Source: Bog-473 sp963764305 | GTDB lineage: Bacteria > Actinomycetota > Acidimicrobiia > Acidimicrobiales > RAAP-2 | Direction: 5' to 3' | DNA length: 64,000 bases | Assembly (NCBI GenBank): GCA_963764305.1 | Contig: CAVXSD010000008.1 | Coordinates: 62,001 to 126,000 of the forward strand | Part shown: piece by piece, positions 49,917-58,876 of the stretch | Numbering within the stretch: the stretch's first letter is position 1 | Layout of the letters: each line of letters opens with the position of its first letter | Translations under genes and position numbers: made by a program | Notes under the pieces: generated by a model | Databases searched by the model: none | What the model was told of the DNA's origin: nothing | What the model saw: the letters and a program-made list of their open reading frames with translations, nothing else

Positions 49917-51914
49917 ATGCCAGGCGTGATCTCGGTTGGTCTTCCCGACGGCTCGACGCGGGAGCTCACTGAGGGCACGACGGGCATGGAGCTCGCCCGG
50001 TCCATCGGGTCCCGCCTGGCCAAGGCGGCCGTGGTGGCCACGGTGGACGGCCGGGAGGTGGACCTGGAGTCGCCGCTGCCCGACGGAGCGCAGGTGGCCG
50101 TCGTGACCGCGGACTCCGACGCCGGCCGGGAGGTGCTCCGCCACTCCACCGCGCACGTCATGGCCCAGGCCGTCCGCCGTCTGTGGCCGGGCGCCAAGTA
50201 CGCCATCGGGCCGGTGATCGAGAACGGCTTCTACTACGACTTCGAGCTCCCGGACGGGGCGCACTTCAGCGACGACGACCTGGACCGGATCGACGCGGAG
50301 ATGCGGGTCATCATGAAGGAGGACCAGCCCTTCGTCCGCCACGAGCACACGCTGGAGGAGGGGCTGGAGATCTTCGCCGACCAGCCCTTCAAGCAGGAGA
50401 TCATCGAGGCGGTCGAGACCGGGGCCGACGAGGTGGACGCCGGTGGCTCGGTGGTCAGCACCTACCGCAACTCGGACGCCTTCATCGACCTGTGCCGCGG
50501 GCCGCACGTGCCCTCGACGGGCCGGCTGGGCCACTTCAAACTCATGCGGGTGGCCGGCGCCTACTGGCGGGGCGACGAGAAGCGCGAGCAGCTGCAGCGG
50601 ATCTACGGGACGGCCTGGGAATCTGAGAAGGCGCTGGCCGCCCACCTGCACCAGCTGGAGGAGGCCGAGCGGCGCGACCACCGCAGGCTCGGGGCCGAGC
50701 TCGACCTCTTCAGCTTCCCCGAGGAGATCGGCTCGGGCCTCGCCGTCTTCCACCCGAAGGGCGGGACCATCCGCCGGCTCATGGAGGAGCACTCGCGGCA
50801 GCGCCACGTGGAGTCGGGCTACGACTTCGTCAACTCGCCCCACATCACCAAGAGCGCCCTCTTCGAGGAGTCGGGCCACCTGGACTGGTTCGCCGAGAGC
50901 ATGTACCCGCCGATGGAGCTCGACGGCGGCCAGCAGTACTACCTCAAGCCGATGAACTGCCCGTTCCACATCCTCGTGTACGAGAGCCACCAGCGCTCCT
51001 ACCGCGAGCTGCCCATGCGGCTCTTCGAGTTCGGCACGGTGTACCGCTACGAGAAGTCCGGCGTGCTGCAGGGCCTGACCCGCGTGCGGGGCATGACCCA
51101 GGACGACGCGCACATCTTCTGCACCCGCGAGCAGATGGACGCCGAGCTCGTCCGCGCGCTGCACTTCGTCCTCGACCTGCTGCGCGACTACGGACTCAAC
51201 GAGTTCTACCTGGAGCTGTCGACCAGGCCGCCGGGCAAGGCCGTCGGGTCCGACGAGGAGTGGGAGATCGCCACCGAGGCGCTGCGTACCACGGCCCTCG
51301 AAATGGGCCTCGAGCTCGTCATGGACGAGGGCGGCGGCGCCTTCTACGGCCCCAAGATCTCCGTGCAGGCCCACGACGCCATCGGCCGGACCTGGCAGAT
51401 GTCGACGGTGCAGCTCGACTTCCAGTTGCCGCACCGCTTCGGGCTGGAGTACGTCGGCGCGGACAACCAGCGCCACCAGCCGATCATGATCCACCGGGCC
51501 CTGTTCGGGTCGGTGGAGCGCTTCATGGCCGTGCTCATTGAGCACTACGCCGGTGCGCTGCCGACATGGCTGAGCCCCGAGCAGGTGCGCGTCATCCCGG
51601 TGACCGACGCCCACGCCGCGTACGCCCAGTCCGTGGCCGACGCCTGCGCCGCCGCCGGCTTGCGGGCCACGGTCGACGGCAGCGGCGAGAAGATGGGTGC
51701 GCTGATCCGCCGGGCCAAGCTGGCCAAGATCCCCTACGTGCTCGTCGTGGGCGACCACGACGTCGCTTCCGGCACGGTGGGCGTGAACCGCCGGAGCTGG
51801 ACGACGAAGCCCGAGCAGGGCGTGCCCCTGGCCGACCTGGTGGCCGAGGTCGCCGACGAGGTGGCCGCCAAGGGCCTCCCCGAGGACCGGGCGCCCGCCG
51901 CGGCGAGCGCGTGA
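49917..51914 (+). CDS. thrS: Threonyl-tRNA synthetase
   Basis: Class II synthetase of 665 aa charging tRNA-Thr. Domains in order: TGS domain (GVISVGLPDGSTRELTEGTT), the editing domain with the zinc-like HSTAHVMAQAVRRLW and the SAD motif YRNSDAFIDLCRGPHVPSTG, then the catalytic core with motif 1 (about 290), KPMNCPFHILVYESHQRSYR (zinc Cys), motif 2 FEFGTVYRYEKSGVLQGLTR, QDDAHIFC, and motif 3 HRALFGSVERFMAVLIEHYA. The anticodon domain follows. The ATG at 49917 has AGGAAAGGG in front; an upstream in-frame start adds 16 unconserved residues. Confidence 0.95.
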   Translation: MPGVISVGLPDGSTRELTEGTTGMELARSIGSRLAKAAVVATVDGREVDLESPLPDGAQVAVVTADSDAGREVLRHSTAHVMAQAVRRLWPGAKYAIGPVIENGFYYDFELPDGAHFSDDDLDRIDAEMRVIMKEDQPFVRHEHTLEEGLEIFADQPFKQEIIEAVETGADEVDAGGSVVSTYRNSDAFIDLCRGPHVPSTGRLGHFKLMRVAGAYWRGDEKREQLQRIYGTAWESEKALAAHLHQLEEAERRDHRRLGAELDLFSFPEEIGSGLAVFHPKGGTIRRLMEEHSRQRHVESGYDFVNSPHITKSALFEESGHLDWFAESMYPPMELDGGQQYYLKPMNCPFHILVYESHQRSYRELPMRLFEFGTVYRYEKSGVLQGLTRVRGMTQDDAHIFCTREQMDAELVRALHFVLDLLRDYGLNEFYLELSTRPPGKAVGSDEEWEIATEALRTTALEMGLELVMDEGGGAFYGPKISVQAHDAIGRTWQMSTVQLDFQLPHRFGLEYVGADNQRHQPIMIHRALFGSVERFMAVLIEHYAGALPTWLSPEQVRVIPVTDAHAAYAQSVADACAAAGLRATVDGSGEKMGALIRRAKLAKIPYVLVVGDHDVASGTVGVNRRSWTTKPEQGVPLADLVAEVADEVAAKGLPEDRAPAAASA

Positions 51915-51933
51915 GCGGGCGGCGGCCCGCGCC

Positions 51934-52455
51934 GTGAGCCTCGGGCACCTGTGGGCCGGGTGGCGCCGCGACTACATCGTGGACGCGACGGCCCGGGAGC
52001 GCGCCGGCGGGATCTCGCAGGACGAGGCCGACTGCGTCTTCTGCCGCCTGGCGGCGAGCGGTCCGCCCTCGGAGGACAACCTCGTGGTGTGGCGGGGCGA
52101 GGCGACCTTCGTCGTCCTGAACGCCTATCCCTACGCCAGCGGGCACGTGCTCGTCCTGCCCCTCCGGCACGCCGGGGCGCTGGCGGACCTGACCGGCAAC
52201 GAGGCCACCGAGCTGTGGGCGGCGACGCAGGCGGCGGTGGGGGCGATCGAGGCAGCCTACGAACCCGACGGGATCAACATGGGCGCCAACCTGGGCCGGG
52301 CGGCGGGGGCCGGCTTGCCGTCACACGTCCACCTGCACGTCCTGCCGCGCTGGTCCGGCGACACCAACTTCATGACGACGGTGGCCGAGACCCGCGTCAT
52401 GCCCGAGACGCTGCAGCTGTCCTGGAAGAGGCTCACCGACGCCTGGCCCGGGTAG
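51934..52455 (+). CDS. HIT-domain nucleotide hydrolase/phosphorylase
   Basis: A 173-aa histidine-triad protein. NAYPYASGHVLVLPLRHAGA and the catalytic SHVHLHVLPRWSGDTNF (His-x-His-x-His) are intact, and the N-terminal DCVFCRLAASGP carries the CxxC of zinc-binding members. The length and the C-terminal extension resemble the actinobacterial AP4A phosphorylase (Rv2613c-like). The GTG start is 19 bp after the thrS stop. The same order, thrS then HIT then phosphatidylinositol synthase, is conserved in mycobacteria; here other genes separate HIT from the lipid genes. Confidence 0.85.
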   Translation: MSLGHLWAGWRRDYIVDATARERAGGISQDEADCVFCRLAASGPPSEDNLVVWRGEATFVVLNAYPYASGHVLVLPLRHAGALADLTGNEATELWAATQAAVGAIEAAYEPDGINMGANLGRAAGAGLPSHVHLHVLPRWSGDTNFMTTVAETRVMPETLQLSWKRLTDAWPG

Positions 52456-52516
52456 CGCGCCGCCGCCAACACCACCGCCGCCACCGCCCGATGGGACCGG
52501 AGAAGCGGCGGCCGCA

Positions 52517-53707
52517 GTGGGCACGCGCCCCGGCGGCCCCGCACCGGGCGGGGAGGACCCGGTCACGACGGGCACTGTCACTGCCACCGGCACGTCCGGC
52601 GCCACCTCGCCGCCGGCACCGCGCCGTCGGCGTCTGCGTCGCGTGCTCCGCACGGCATGGCCGGCGACGCGCATCGTCATCGGCTTCGGCCTGGTGGGGG
52701 CGGCGCTGTGGGTGCTCTCCTCGCGGAGCTCGGAGCTCGACGGCTTCAGCACCATCTTCCGGACGTTCGACTGGTGGTGGGTGGGGCCGGCGGTGGTGGC
52801 CGAGATCGGATCGTATCTGTGCTTCGCCGCCATGCAGTTCGAGCTCCTCCAGGCGGGGCACCTGCGCGCACCCTGGACGCCCCTGTTCAAGCTGACGTTC
52901 GCGTCGCAGGCCATCACCAACTCGCTGCCCATCGGCAACGCGGTGGCGTCCGTCTACGGCTTCCGCTGGTTCCGTCGCTTCGGCGCCGACAACACGCTGG
53001 CCGTGTGGGCGCTCGCGGGGACCCTGGTCGCCGCGGTCGTGAGCCTGTCGCTCATCGCCATCCTCGGGTTGGGGGTGGCGACCCAGCAGGGTGCCTCCCT
53101 GGACCTCGTCCCCGTGCTCATCGGCACCTTCGTCGTCACGCTCGGCATCGGGTCCCTCTTCGTCTACGAGCGCCCGCTCCACGCAGTGGTCTCCTGGGCC
53201 CTGAAGCTCTCCGTGGCCGTCACCGGGCGGCCCCGCGGCGACACCGTGGCCCAGATCGAGCGGATCACCGCCTGGATGACCGCCGTCCGCCTCACATCGG
53301 GCCAGGTCGGGCGCATCATCACCTGGGGCGTCCTCAACTGGCTGCTCGACTGCGCCTGCTTCGCCATGATGTTCCAGGCCCTCGACGTGCCCATTCCGTG
53401 GAAGGGCCTCCTGCTCGCCTACGGCGCCGGCCAGCTGGCCGCCTCGCTGCCCATCACCCCCGGAGGTCTCGGCGTGGTGGAGGGCTCCATCACGGTGGCG
53501 CTCGTGGCCTTCGGCGGGGCCGAGGCCAGCACGGCGTACGCGGTGCTGTTGTACCGGATCATCAGCTTCTGGATGATCCTGGTCATCGGGTGGCTCTTCA
53601 TCGGGCAGCTCGCCCTGCAGGTCCGCCGCGGGCGCTGGAGCCGCCAGGCCCTCTCCAGCGACGTCGAGGCGGGGCCCGACGCCTACGGCTCGGGAGCCGC
53701 CGGGTGA
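52517..53707 (+). CDS. Flippase-like integral membrane protein (LPG synthase TM family)
   Basis: A 396-aa polytopic protein of the lysylphosphatidylglycerol synthase transmembrane/UPF0104 family. After a basic N-terminus (RRRRLRRVLRT) about eight hydrophobic segments follow, with the family motifs FASQAITNSLPIGNAVAS, LLAYGAGQLAASLPITPGGL and GVVEGSITVALVAFGGAEAS (P-x-TPGG-G--EG). Such proteins are thought to move lipid-linked intermediates across the membrane. A GTG start is assumed. Its neighbours in envelope-lipid synthesis support a lipid-transfer role. The last base pairs overlap the next gene as GTGA. Confidence 0.82.
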   Translation: MGTRPGGPAPGGEDPVTTGTVTATGTSGATSPPAPRRRRLRRVLRTAWPATRIVIGFGLVGAALWVLSSRSSELDGFSTIFRTFDWWWVGPAVVAEIGSYLCFAAMQFELLQAGHLRAPWTPLFKLTFASQAITNSLPIGNAVASVYGFRWFRRFGADNTLAVWALAGTLVAAVVSLSLIAILGLGVATQQGASLDLVPVLIGTFVVTLGIGSLFVYERPLHAVVSWALKLSVAVTGRPRGDTVAQIERITAWMTAVRLTSGQVGRIITWGVLNWLLDCACFAMMFQALDVPIPWKGLLLAYGAGQLAASLPITPGGLGVVEGSITVALVAFGGAEASTAYAVLLYRIISFWMILVIGWLFIGQLALQVRRGRWSRQALSSDVEAGPDAYGSGAAG

Positions 53708-54156
53708 GACGTCCCGCCCGACACCGGACCCGGGCCGGCGCCCTGACCACCGGCCTCGTACTCGGCGCGTCGCTCCTCGCGTCCTGCTCGTCGGCCCGCA
53801 ACGACCTCGGCACGACCGACGAGTCCTGTTACCTGACCCTGCCCACGGCAGCCAGGGCGGTCGGCGGCCACGGCCACCTGGAGGGCGTGCGCAAGTTCGC
53901 CTTCAGCGACCTCCACGGGATGGCGCCGCGTCTCTACGGCCAGCTGGCCCACGACGACCTGGCGCCGAAGCAGGCGGTCTGCCTCGCCGCGTACACCGGG
54001 CACTTCACGGCGTCGCAGGTCTCGAAGCCGCTCGCGTACCGGTCGGGCACGTCCCCCGTGGCGGTGGCGGTGGTGACGACGCCCGGCAACCGGCTGCTCG
54101 GCACGCTCATCCTGACCAAGCTCCCGGTGCGCTTCGGGCACACCCACCCGTTCTGA
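53704..54156 (+). CDS. Putative lipoprotein
   Basis: A 150-aa exported lipoprotein whose GTG start overlaps the TGA of the flippase gene. The signal peptide has an arginine-rich start (RRPARHRTRAGALTTGLVLG) and a lipobox (SLLASC). The mature part has one further pair of Cys (DESCYLTLP and KQAVCLAAY) and ends without a membrane helix. No domain is recognised. Coupling to the membrane protein suggests they work together at the cell surface. Its stop is 2 bp from the convergent fusA2 stop, so the two mRNAs overlap. Confidence 0.65.
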   Translation: MRRPARHRTRAGALTTGLVLGASLLASCSSARNDLGTTDESCYLTLPTAARAVGGHGHLEGVRKFAFSDLHGMAPRLYGQLAHDDLAPKQAVCLAAYTGHFTASQVSKPLAYRSGTSPVAVAVVTTPGNRLLGTLILTKLPVRFGHTHPF

Positions 54157-54158
54157 CG

Positions 54159-56252
54159 TCAGCGCTCCAGATCGGGGATGGACGCCATGAGGTGGTCGGG
54201 CACGGCGTCGTAGCGCTCGTGCGCGACGGTGAAGGAGCCCCGGCCGCCGGTCAGCGCGCGCAGGTCGACCGCGTACCGGGTGAGCTCGGCGCTGGGTGCC
54301 GTGGCGGTCACCGTCTGGTAGCCCTCGTCCGCCGCCGCATCCGTCCCGATGATGCGGGCCCGGCGCGCGTGGAGGTCGCCGAGCACATCCCCTTGACAAT
54401 CGGCCGGGATGGTGACCTCCAGCCGCGAGATCGGCTCCAGCACGATCGGGCCGGCCTCGGCCATGGCCGTGCGCACCGCCAGTGCGGCGGCCATCTTGAA
54501 GCTCACCTCGTTGGAGTCCACCGAGTGCGCCTTGCCGTCGTCCACCGTCACCGCGATGTCGACCACCGGGTAGCCGTGCACGCCGCCGGCGCCGAACGTC
54601 TCGAGCACGCCCTTCTCGACCGCGGGGATGTACTGGCGGGGGATGGCGCCGCCCACGACCTCGTCCCGGAAGGCGAAGCCCTCACCGCGCGCCAGGGGCT
54701 CGAGGCGCAGGTGGCACACACCGAACTGCCCGTGGCCGCCCGACTGCTTCTTGTGCTTGCCCTCGGCCTGGGCCGCCCGGGTGATCGTCTCGCGGTAGGG
54801 GATGCGCAGCTCCTCGCGCTCGACGTGCACGTTGCACTTGCGCTCCAGCCGGTCCACCGTGACCGCCAGGTGCACCTCGCCGCTCACCCCGAGGATGGTC
54901 TGGTGCGTCTCGTCGTCGCGGGCGACCGTCAGCGAGGGATCCTCGTCGCACATGCGCTGGAGGGCGGACATGAGCTTGTCGTCGTCGGACCGCGTGGCCG
55001 GCTTGACCGCCACCCGGAGCGCCGGCGCCGGCAACGTCGGCGCCGGCACGACCACGGGCTGGCCCTTGGGGGCGAGCGTGTCGCCGGTGCGCGTCCCGTT
55101 GAGCCGGGGCACGGCGACGAAGTCGCCGGCCGTGACACTCGTGGCCGGCGCGGTGGCGCGGCCGGCGATGCTCTGCAGCGCGTGCAGGCGCTCCTCTTCA
55201 CGGGTGCGCGTGTTGACGAGGACGGCGTCGGGCTTGAGGGTGCCCGAGACCACCTTGCAGAGGGACATCTTTCCGGCGTGGCCGTCGTTGAAGGTCTTGG
55301 TCACCGTCAGGAGGGTGAGGCCGCCGGGGTCGCAGGGGATCTCGGTCGTCTCGGTGCCCGCGCTGGCCAGGAGCGGTGGCCGTGACGCCGGGCTGGGGCA
55401 GAGCTCCTCGATCAGCCGGGCCAGCCGGTCGACGCCCACCCCGCTGGCGGCCGAGCAGCACAGGACCGGGAACACGCTGGCCGAGGCGACGCCGCCGGCG
55501 AGGCTCTTCTCGAGCTCGGCGTAGTCGAGGGTCTCGCCGTTGAGGTAGCGCTCCATGAGGTCGTCGTCGCCCACCACGATGCCCTCGACCAGCTGCTCGT
55601 GGACGGTGTGCTCCTCGTCGACAAGGTCGTCGGGGATGGGCCCCTCGTGCCCGGACGGGGGCACGGTGCCGTCGGACGGCGCGCCGGCCGTGGTTGTGTC
55701 GTAGTGGGTGGCGGTGTCGTCGAGCAGGTCGATCACGCCGTGGAAGTCGGCCTCGTGCCCGATCGGCAGCTCGACCGGCGCCACGCCGGGACCGAACGAC
55801 GCCCGGATATCGGCCAGCGTACGGTCGAAGTCGGCGCGCTCCCGGTCGAGCTTGTTGATCACGATCACCCGCGGCACCCCGAGCCGGGCGGCCGCCCGCC
55901 AGGCGTCCTCGGTCTGGGCCTGCACGCCGTCGGTCGCGCTGACCACGACGACGGCCAGGTCGACATTGGCCAGGGCCATGATCATCTCGCCGGCGAAGTC
56001 GGCATACCCGGGGGTGTCGAGGAGGTTGACCTTCACCCCGTTGACCGTGAACGGGGCCAGGCTGGTCGAGATGGACAGCTGGCGCGCCACCTCCTCGGCC
56101 TCGAAGTCCATGACGGTGCTGCCCTTCTCCACCGAGCCCCGCCGTGCGATGGACCCGGTGGCGGCCAGGAGCGCCTCGGCGAGCGTGGTCTTGCCGGCTC
56201 CGTGATGGCCGACGAGGGCGACGTTTCGGATAGCGGTCGGGTCGAGTGGCAC
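54159..56252 (-). CDS. fusA2: Elongation factor G-like GTPase
   Basis: EF-G paralogue (EF-G2 type) of 697 aa. GTPase motifs: G1 GHHGAGKTTLAEALL, G3 DTPGYADFAGEMIMAL, G4 VINKLDRERADF, G5 CCSAAS. Domain II, III (DEDPSLTVARDDETHQTILG), IV (GKHKKQSGGHGQFGVCHLRL) and V (LEPISRLEVTIPADCQGDVL) follow in EF-G order. The G2 region differs from canonical EF-G, and the domain III-IV region KHKKQSGGHGQFG marks the actinobacterial FusA2 group of undefined role. It is not required for translocation in species studied. The gene is convergent with the lipoprotein gene and unlinked to rps/tuf genes. Confidence 0.88.
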   Translation of the reverse strand: MPLDPTAIRNVALVGHHGAGKTTLAEALLAATGSIARRGSVEKGSTVMDFEAEEVARQLSISTSLAPFTVNGVKVNLLDTPGYADFAGEMIMALANVDLAVVVVSATDGVQAQTEDAWRAAARLGVPRVIVINKLDRERADFDRTLADIRASFGPGVAPVELPIGHEADFHGVIDLLDDTATHYDTTTAGAPSDGTVPPSGHEGPIPDDLVDEEHTVHEQLVEGIVVGDDDLMERYLNGETLDYAELEKSLAGGVASASVFPVLCCSAASGVGVDRLARLIEELCPSPASRPPLLASAGTETTEIPCDPGGLTLLTVTKTFNDGHAGKMSLCKVVSGTLKPDAVLVNTRTREEERLHALQSIAGRATAPATSVTAGDFVAVPRLNGTRTGDTLAPKGQPVVVPAPTLPAPALRVAVKPATRSDDDKLMSALQRMCDEDPSLTVARDDETHQTILGVSGEVHLAVTVDRLERKCNVHVEREELRIPYRETITRAAQAEGKHKKQSGGHGQFGVCHLRLEPLARGEGFAFRDEVVGGAIPRQYIPAVEKGVLETFGAGGVHGYPVVDIAVTVDDGKAHSVDSNEVSFKMAAALAVRTAMAEAGPIVLEPISRLEVTIPADCQGDVLGDLHARRARIIGTDAAADEGYQTVTATAPSAELTRYAVDLRALTGGRGSFTVAHERYDAVPDHLMASIPDLER

Positions 56253-56364
56253 CTGGTCCTCCGTCCTCCGTCCGTTCAGGTGGGCCTGAACAGGCTCGTT
56301 GGATTCGAGTGTACGACCGCTCGTGTTTCGCCGCTCGGGCGCCTCCTTCCGGGGACCGCCCCGT

Positions 56365-57231
56365 TCAGCCGGGACCCGGTGCGGCGGGGTCGCCCGATCC
56401 CGCCCGGGCGGCCAGGGCGGCCTCGTACTCGTGGCGGACGGAGTAGCGGACGAAGAGGGTGATCGTGTCCCACAGGAGCAGCCACACGGCCTTGAGCGAG
56501 ATGGTGCTCCCGAACCGCTCCCGGATGCGCACCGGGGCCTCGACGATGCGCGTGTAGCCGAGCCGTCGGGCGAGCACGAGGAGCTCGAGATCGAGCGCGA
56601 AGCGGCTCTCGCGCAGCAGCGGCAGGACGTCGGCGATCACGGCCCGGTTCACCAGCTTGATCCCGACCTGGGTGTCCTTGACGTGCAGGTGGAACAGCAG
56701 CGAGATGAGGTGTTGGAACCCCCACGAGTACAGGCGGCGCAGCGGCGGGTAGTGCACCGATGAGTCCGGGTGGCGCTTGCTCCCGATGATGATGTCGGGC
56801 TCCATGGAGCCCATGATGGAGACGAAGGGGGCGAGCAGCTCGGGGGAGATGTCGCCGTCGGCGTCGATGAAGCCGAGATAGCGCCCCCGCCCCATCGCGA
56901 GCCCGGCCCGCAGCGTGTGGCCCTTGCCGACGTTGGTGGCGAACGACATCCTTCGCACGACGCTGCCGGGGAAGCCGTCGAGCGTGAAGGGGCTGCCGTC
57001 GGTGGAGCCGTCCGACACCGTGATGATCTCGAAGGTCATGCCCGACGCCGCCAGCACGCGCACCATTTCCTCGACCGTGACCCGCAAGCGGTCGCCGGGG
57101 TTGTAGTACGGCACGACGATCGACACGTCGAGCGTGGGATCGGGGAGGACGGGCCCGGGCGTTCGGGCACTCCTCGGCTCGGACTCCGGCACCATCACCT
57201 CACGTGCACCCACGCGTGCCCCGCGTGGCAA
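56365..57231 (-). CDS. Family 2 glycosyltransferase
   Basis: Cytosolic GT-A glycosyltransferase of 288 aa, similar to dolichyl-phosphate or polyprenyl-phosphate sugar transferases. SIVVPYYNPGDRLRVTVEEM starts the fold; IITVSDGSTDGSPFTLDG, TNVGKGHTLRAGLAMGRGRY and the metal-binding FIDADGDISPELLAPF (DxD) follow. KDTQVGIKLVNRAVIADVLP and SRFALDLELLVLARRLGYTR match the acceptor-side motif of DPM-type enzymes. There is no membrane domain beyond a weak C-terminal hydrophobic segment (KAVWLLLWDTITLFVRYSV). It may make lipid-linked sugar for glycolipids, in line with the PIM genes that follow. Confidence 0.85.
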   Translation of the reverse strand: MPRGARVGAREVMVPESEPRSARTPGPVLPDPTLDVSIVVPYYNPGDRLRVTVEEMVRVLAASGMTFEIITVSDGSTDGSPFTLDGFPGSVVRRMSFATNVGKGHTLRAGLAMGRGRYLGFIDADGDISPELLAPFVSIMGSMEPDIIIGSKRHPDSSVHYPPLRRLYSWGFQHLISLLFHLHVKDTQVGIKLVNRAVIADVLPLLRESRFALDLELLVLARRLGYTRIVEAPVRIRERFGSTISLKAVWLLLWDTITLFVRYSVRHEYEAALAARAGSGDPAAPGPG

Positions 57232-57272
57232 TCTCGGCTGTCGAGGTTACCCTACGATGCCGTCGATCAGGG

Positions 57273-57761
57273 TCAGAAGGCGGCGGCTCCTCCCGTCCCG
57301 CCGCCGGTCGTCGCGCCGCCGGCCGCCGCGCGGACTGAGATGTCCATGTTCATGCCCAGGGTCTTGTGTCCGGGTACGGGGCAGAATATGTCGTAGGCGC
57401 CCTTCTTGAACGTCACCGAGAGCCTGGTGTTCTGCCCGGGCTGGATGTTCCTCGACGTCGCATTGGAGAGCCCCGGACCCGAGATCGTGAGCGTGTGGGT
57501 CGTCTGGCCCTTGTTCTGCACCACGAAGACGTACTTGCCCGCCGTGAATGCGGTCTTCGAGAGCTTGATGTGGAAGTCGGTCTCGACGGCCTTGACCGTG
57601 GTGGCGCTCGAGGCGGCTGAGGCCGGCCCAGCCGTGAACAGGGTGGCGCCCGCGACGAGCGCGACGAGCGCGACGAGCGCGACGAGCGCGACGAGTGTGG
57701 CACGCCGGGTGGCGGTGTGTCGGATGGCGTGCGTCTGCGGTCGTTGTCGGCCTGATCTCAC
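57273..57761 (-). CDS. Exported cupredoxin-like copper protein
   Basis: Small blue-copper-type protein of about 162 aa. A twin of basic residues and the repeated hydrophobic stretch TLVALVALVALVALVAGATL form the signal peptide, cleaved near PASA. The mature domain has cupredoxin strands (KYVFVVQNKGQTTHTLTISG, His ligand) and the loop YDIFCPVPGHKTLGMNMDIS with Cys, His and Met ligands. The end is a Gly/Thr/Ala tail. A GTG start at 57761 is preferred over a longer ATG frame because the signal peptide begins just after it. Electron transfer or copper handling outside the membrane is expected. Confidence 0.78.
   Translation of the reverse strand: MRSGRQRPQTHAIRHTATRRATLVALVALVALVALVAGATLFTAGPASAASSATTVKAVETDFHIKLSKTAFTAGKYVFVVQNKGQTTHTLTISGPGLSNATSRNIQPGQNTRLSVTFKKGAYDIFCPVPGHKTLGMNMDISVRAAAGGATTGGGTGGAAAF
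57652..57696 (-). repeat. Five 9-bp repeats in a signal peptide
   Basis: GCGACGAGC (plus strand) repeats five times, the last with one change. On the coding strand it gives Val-Ala-Leu triplets that make up the hydrophobic core of the cupredoxin signal peptide, so length changes would lengthen or shorten that core by three residues without changing the frame. Confidence 0.9.
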
Positions 57762-57970
57762 ACTGGTTGGTACGGGCCGGACGAAGTTCGGGATTGGGCC
57801 CGTACCGCGCCAGAAGGCTGTGACCAGGAGTGCAACACCCTGCCGGTCTCCCGGAGAGCCCACGGGGGTCGGCCCAACGGGCGTGGCGCCCGGTCGGTGG
57901 GGCCCGGGTTTCGGGGACCGGATGGTAAACTTGTGTGCGCAGCGCCGGAACCCCGCCCGGGCCGCGCACC

Positions 57971-58840
57971 ATGAGGAGCTTCATGTTCGACGGTCGTTGG
58001 CGAACAGCTGTCGACCGGACCACAGGTCCGGTCGGCGAGGCACTCCACCACCATGGCATCACCGCTGACGTGCTCACCGCGACCGGCCTCGTGTCGGCGA
58101 CCGCGACCGCCGTGCTGGTGGCGACGGGCCACCTGCATCTCGCCATCATCTTCCTGATCATTACGGGCATGCACGACCTGTTCGACGGCCCCGTCGCCAA
58201 GGCGGCCGGCACGGCGTCGGTCCGTGGTGCCTTCTTCGACTCGGTCACCGACCGCATCGCCGACGCCGTCCTGATGTTCGGTTGCGCGTGGTATCTGCTC
58301 GGCCGCGGGGACGGCCACCTGGCGCTGCTGCCGATGGCGATCCTGGCCGTGACCGCGCTGGTCTCCTACGAGCGGGCCAAGGCGGAGTCGCTCGGGCTCT
58401 CGGCCAAGGGTGGTCTCATGGAGCGCGGCGAGCGGATGTTCCTGCTCGGCGTCGGCTTCCTGAGCGCCGTGATCTTCGTGCCGGTGCTCTGGACCCTGCT
58501 CGTTCTCGTCTCGTGCACCGCCATCTCCCGCTTCGTCAAGGTCTGGAACGCCGCCTCTGGTCGCGACGCCGTCATCCGGCGCCGGATCGACGCCTGGCGC
58601 GAGGGGCGGGTCGACTCGCGCTGGCGGGCCTGGCGTGAGGCCCGCGAATCCAGCGGCGTGCCCCGGCGTGACCTGGCGCGGACCACCGGTGCCCCGGTGG
58701 GGCGCTGGCGGGCTCGCCGGCAGGAGTCGTTGAGCAGCCGTTCCGGCCGGACCCTCAGGGAGCGTCGCCGCGTCGCCCGGGGACACTCGGGCAACACGGG
58801 CGCGCGCCGGTCCACCCGCCGCACGCCGCCCGCGTCCTGA
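57971..58840 (+). CDS. CDP-alcohol phosphatidyltransferase (PI-phosphate synthase type)
   Basis: Integral membrane enzyme of about 289 aa that would join CDP-diacylglycerol to an alcohol, most likely inositol phosphate given the PIM genes behind it. The catalytic motif is readable as DLFDGPVAKAAGTASVRG followed by AFFDSVTDR: D-x2-D-G-x2-A-K-x8-G-x3-D-x3-D, with Lys where Arg is standard. Membrane segments include LTATGLVSATATAVLVATGH and LLGVGFLSAVIFVPVLWTLL. A basic tail of about 80 residues (RRRVARGHSGNTGARR) is longer than usual. Start chosen at MRSFMFDGRWRTAVDRTTGP; the second Met is also possible. Confidence 0.85.
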   Translation: MRSFMFDGRWRTAVDRTTGPVGEALHHHGITADVLTATGLVSATATAVLVATGHLHLAIIFLIITGMHDLFDGPVAKAAGTASVRGAFFDSVTDRIADAVLMFGCAWYLLGRGDGHLALLPMAILAVTALVSYERAKAESLGLSAKGGLMERGERMFLLGVGFLSAVIFVPVLWTLLVLVSCTAISRFVKVWNAASGRDAVIRRRIDAWREGRVDSRWRAWREARESSGVPRRDLARTTGAPVGRWRARRQESLSSRSGRTLRERRRVARGHSGNTGARRSTRRTPPAS

Positions 58841-58876
58841 TCCGCGCCCGTCACCGCCGACCGTTCTGAGTCGAGT

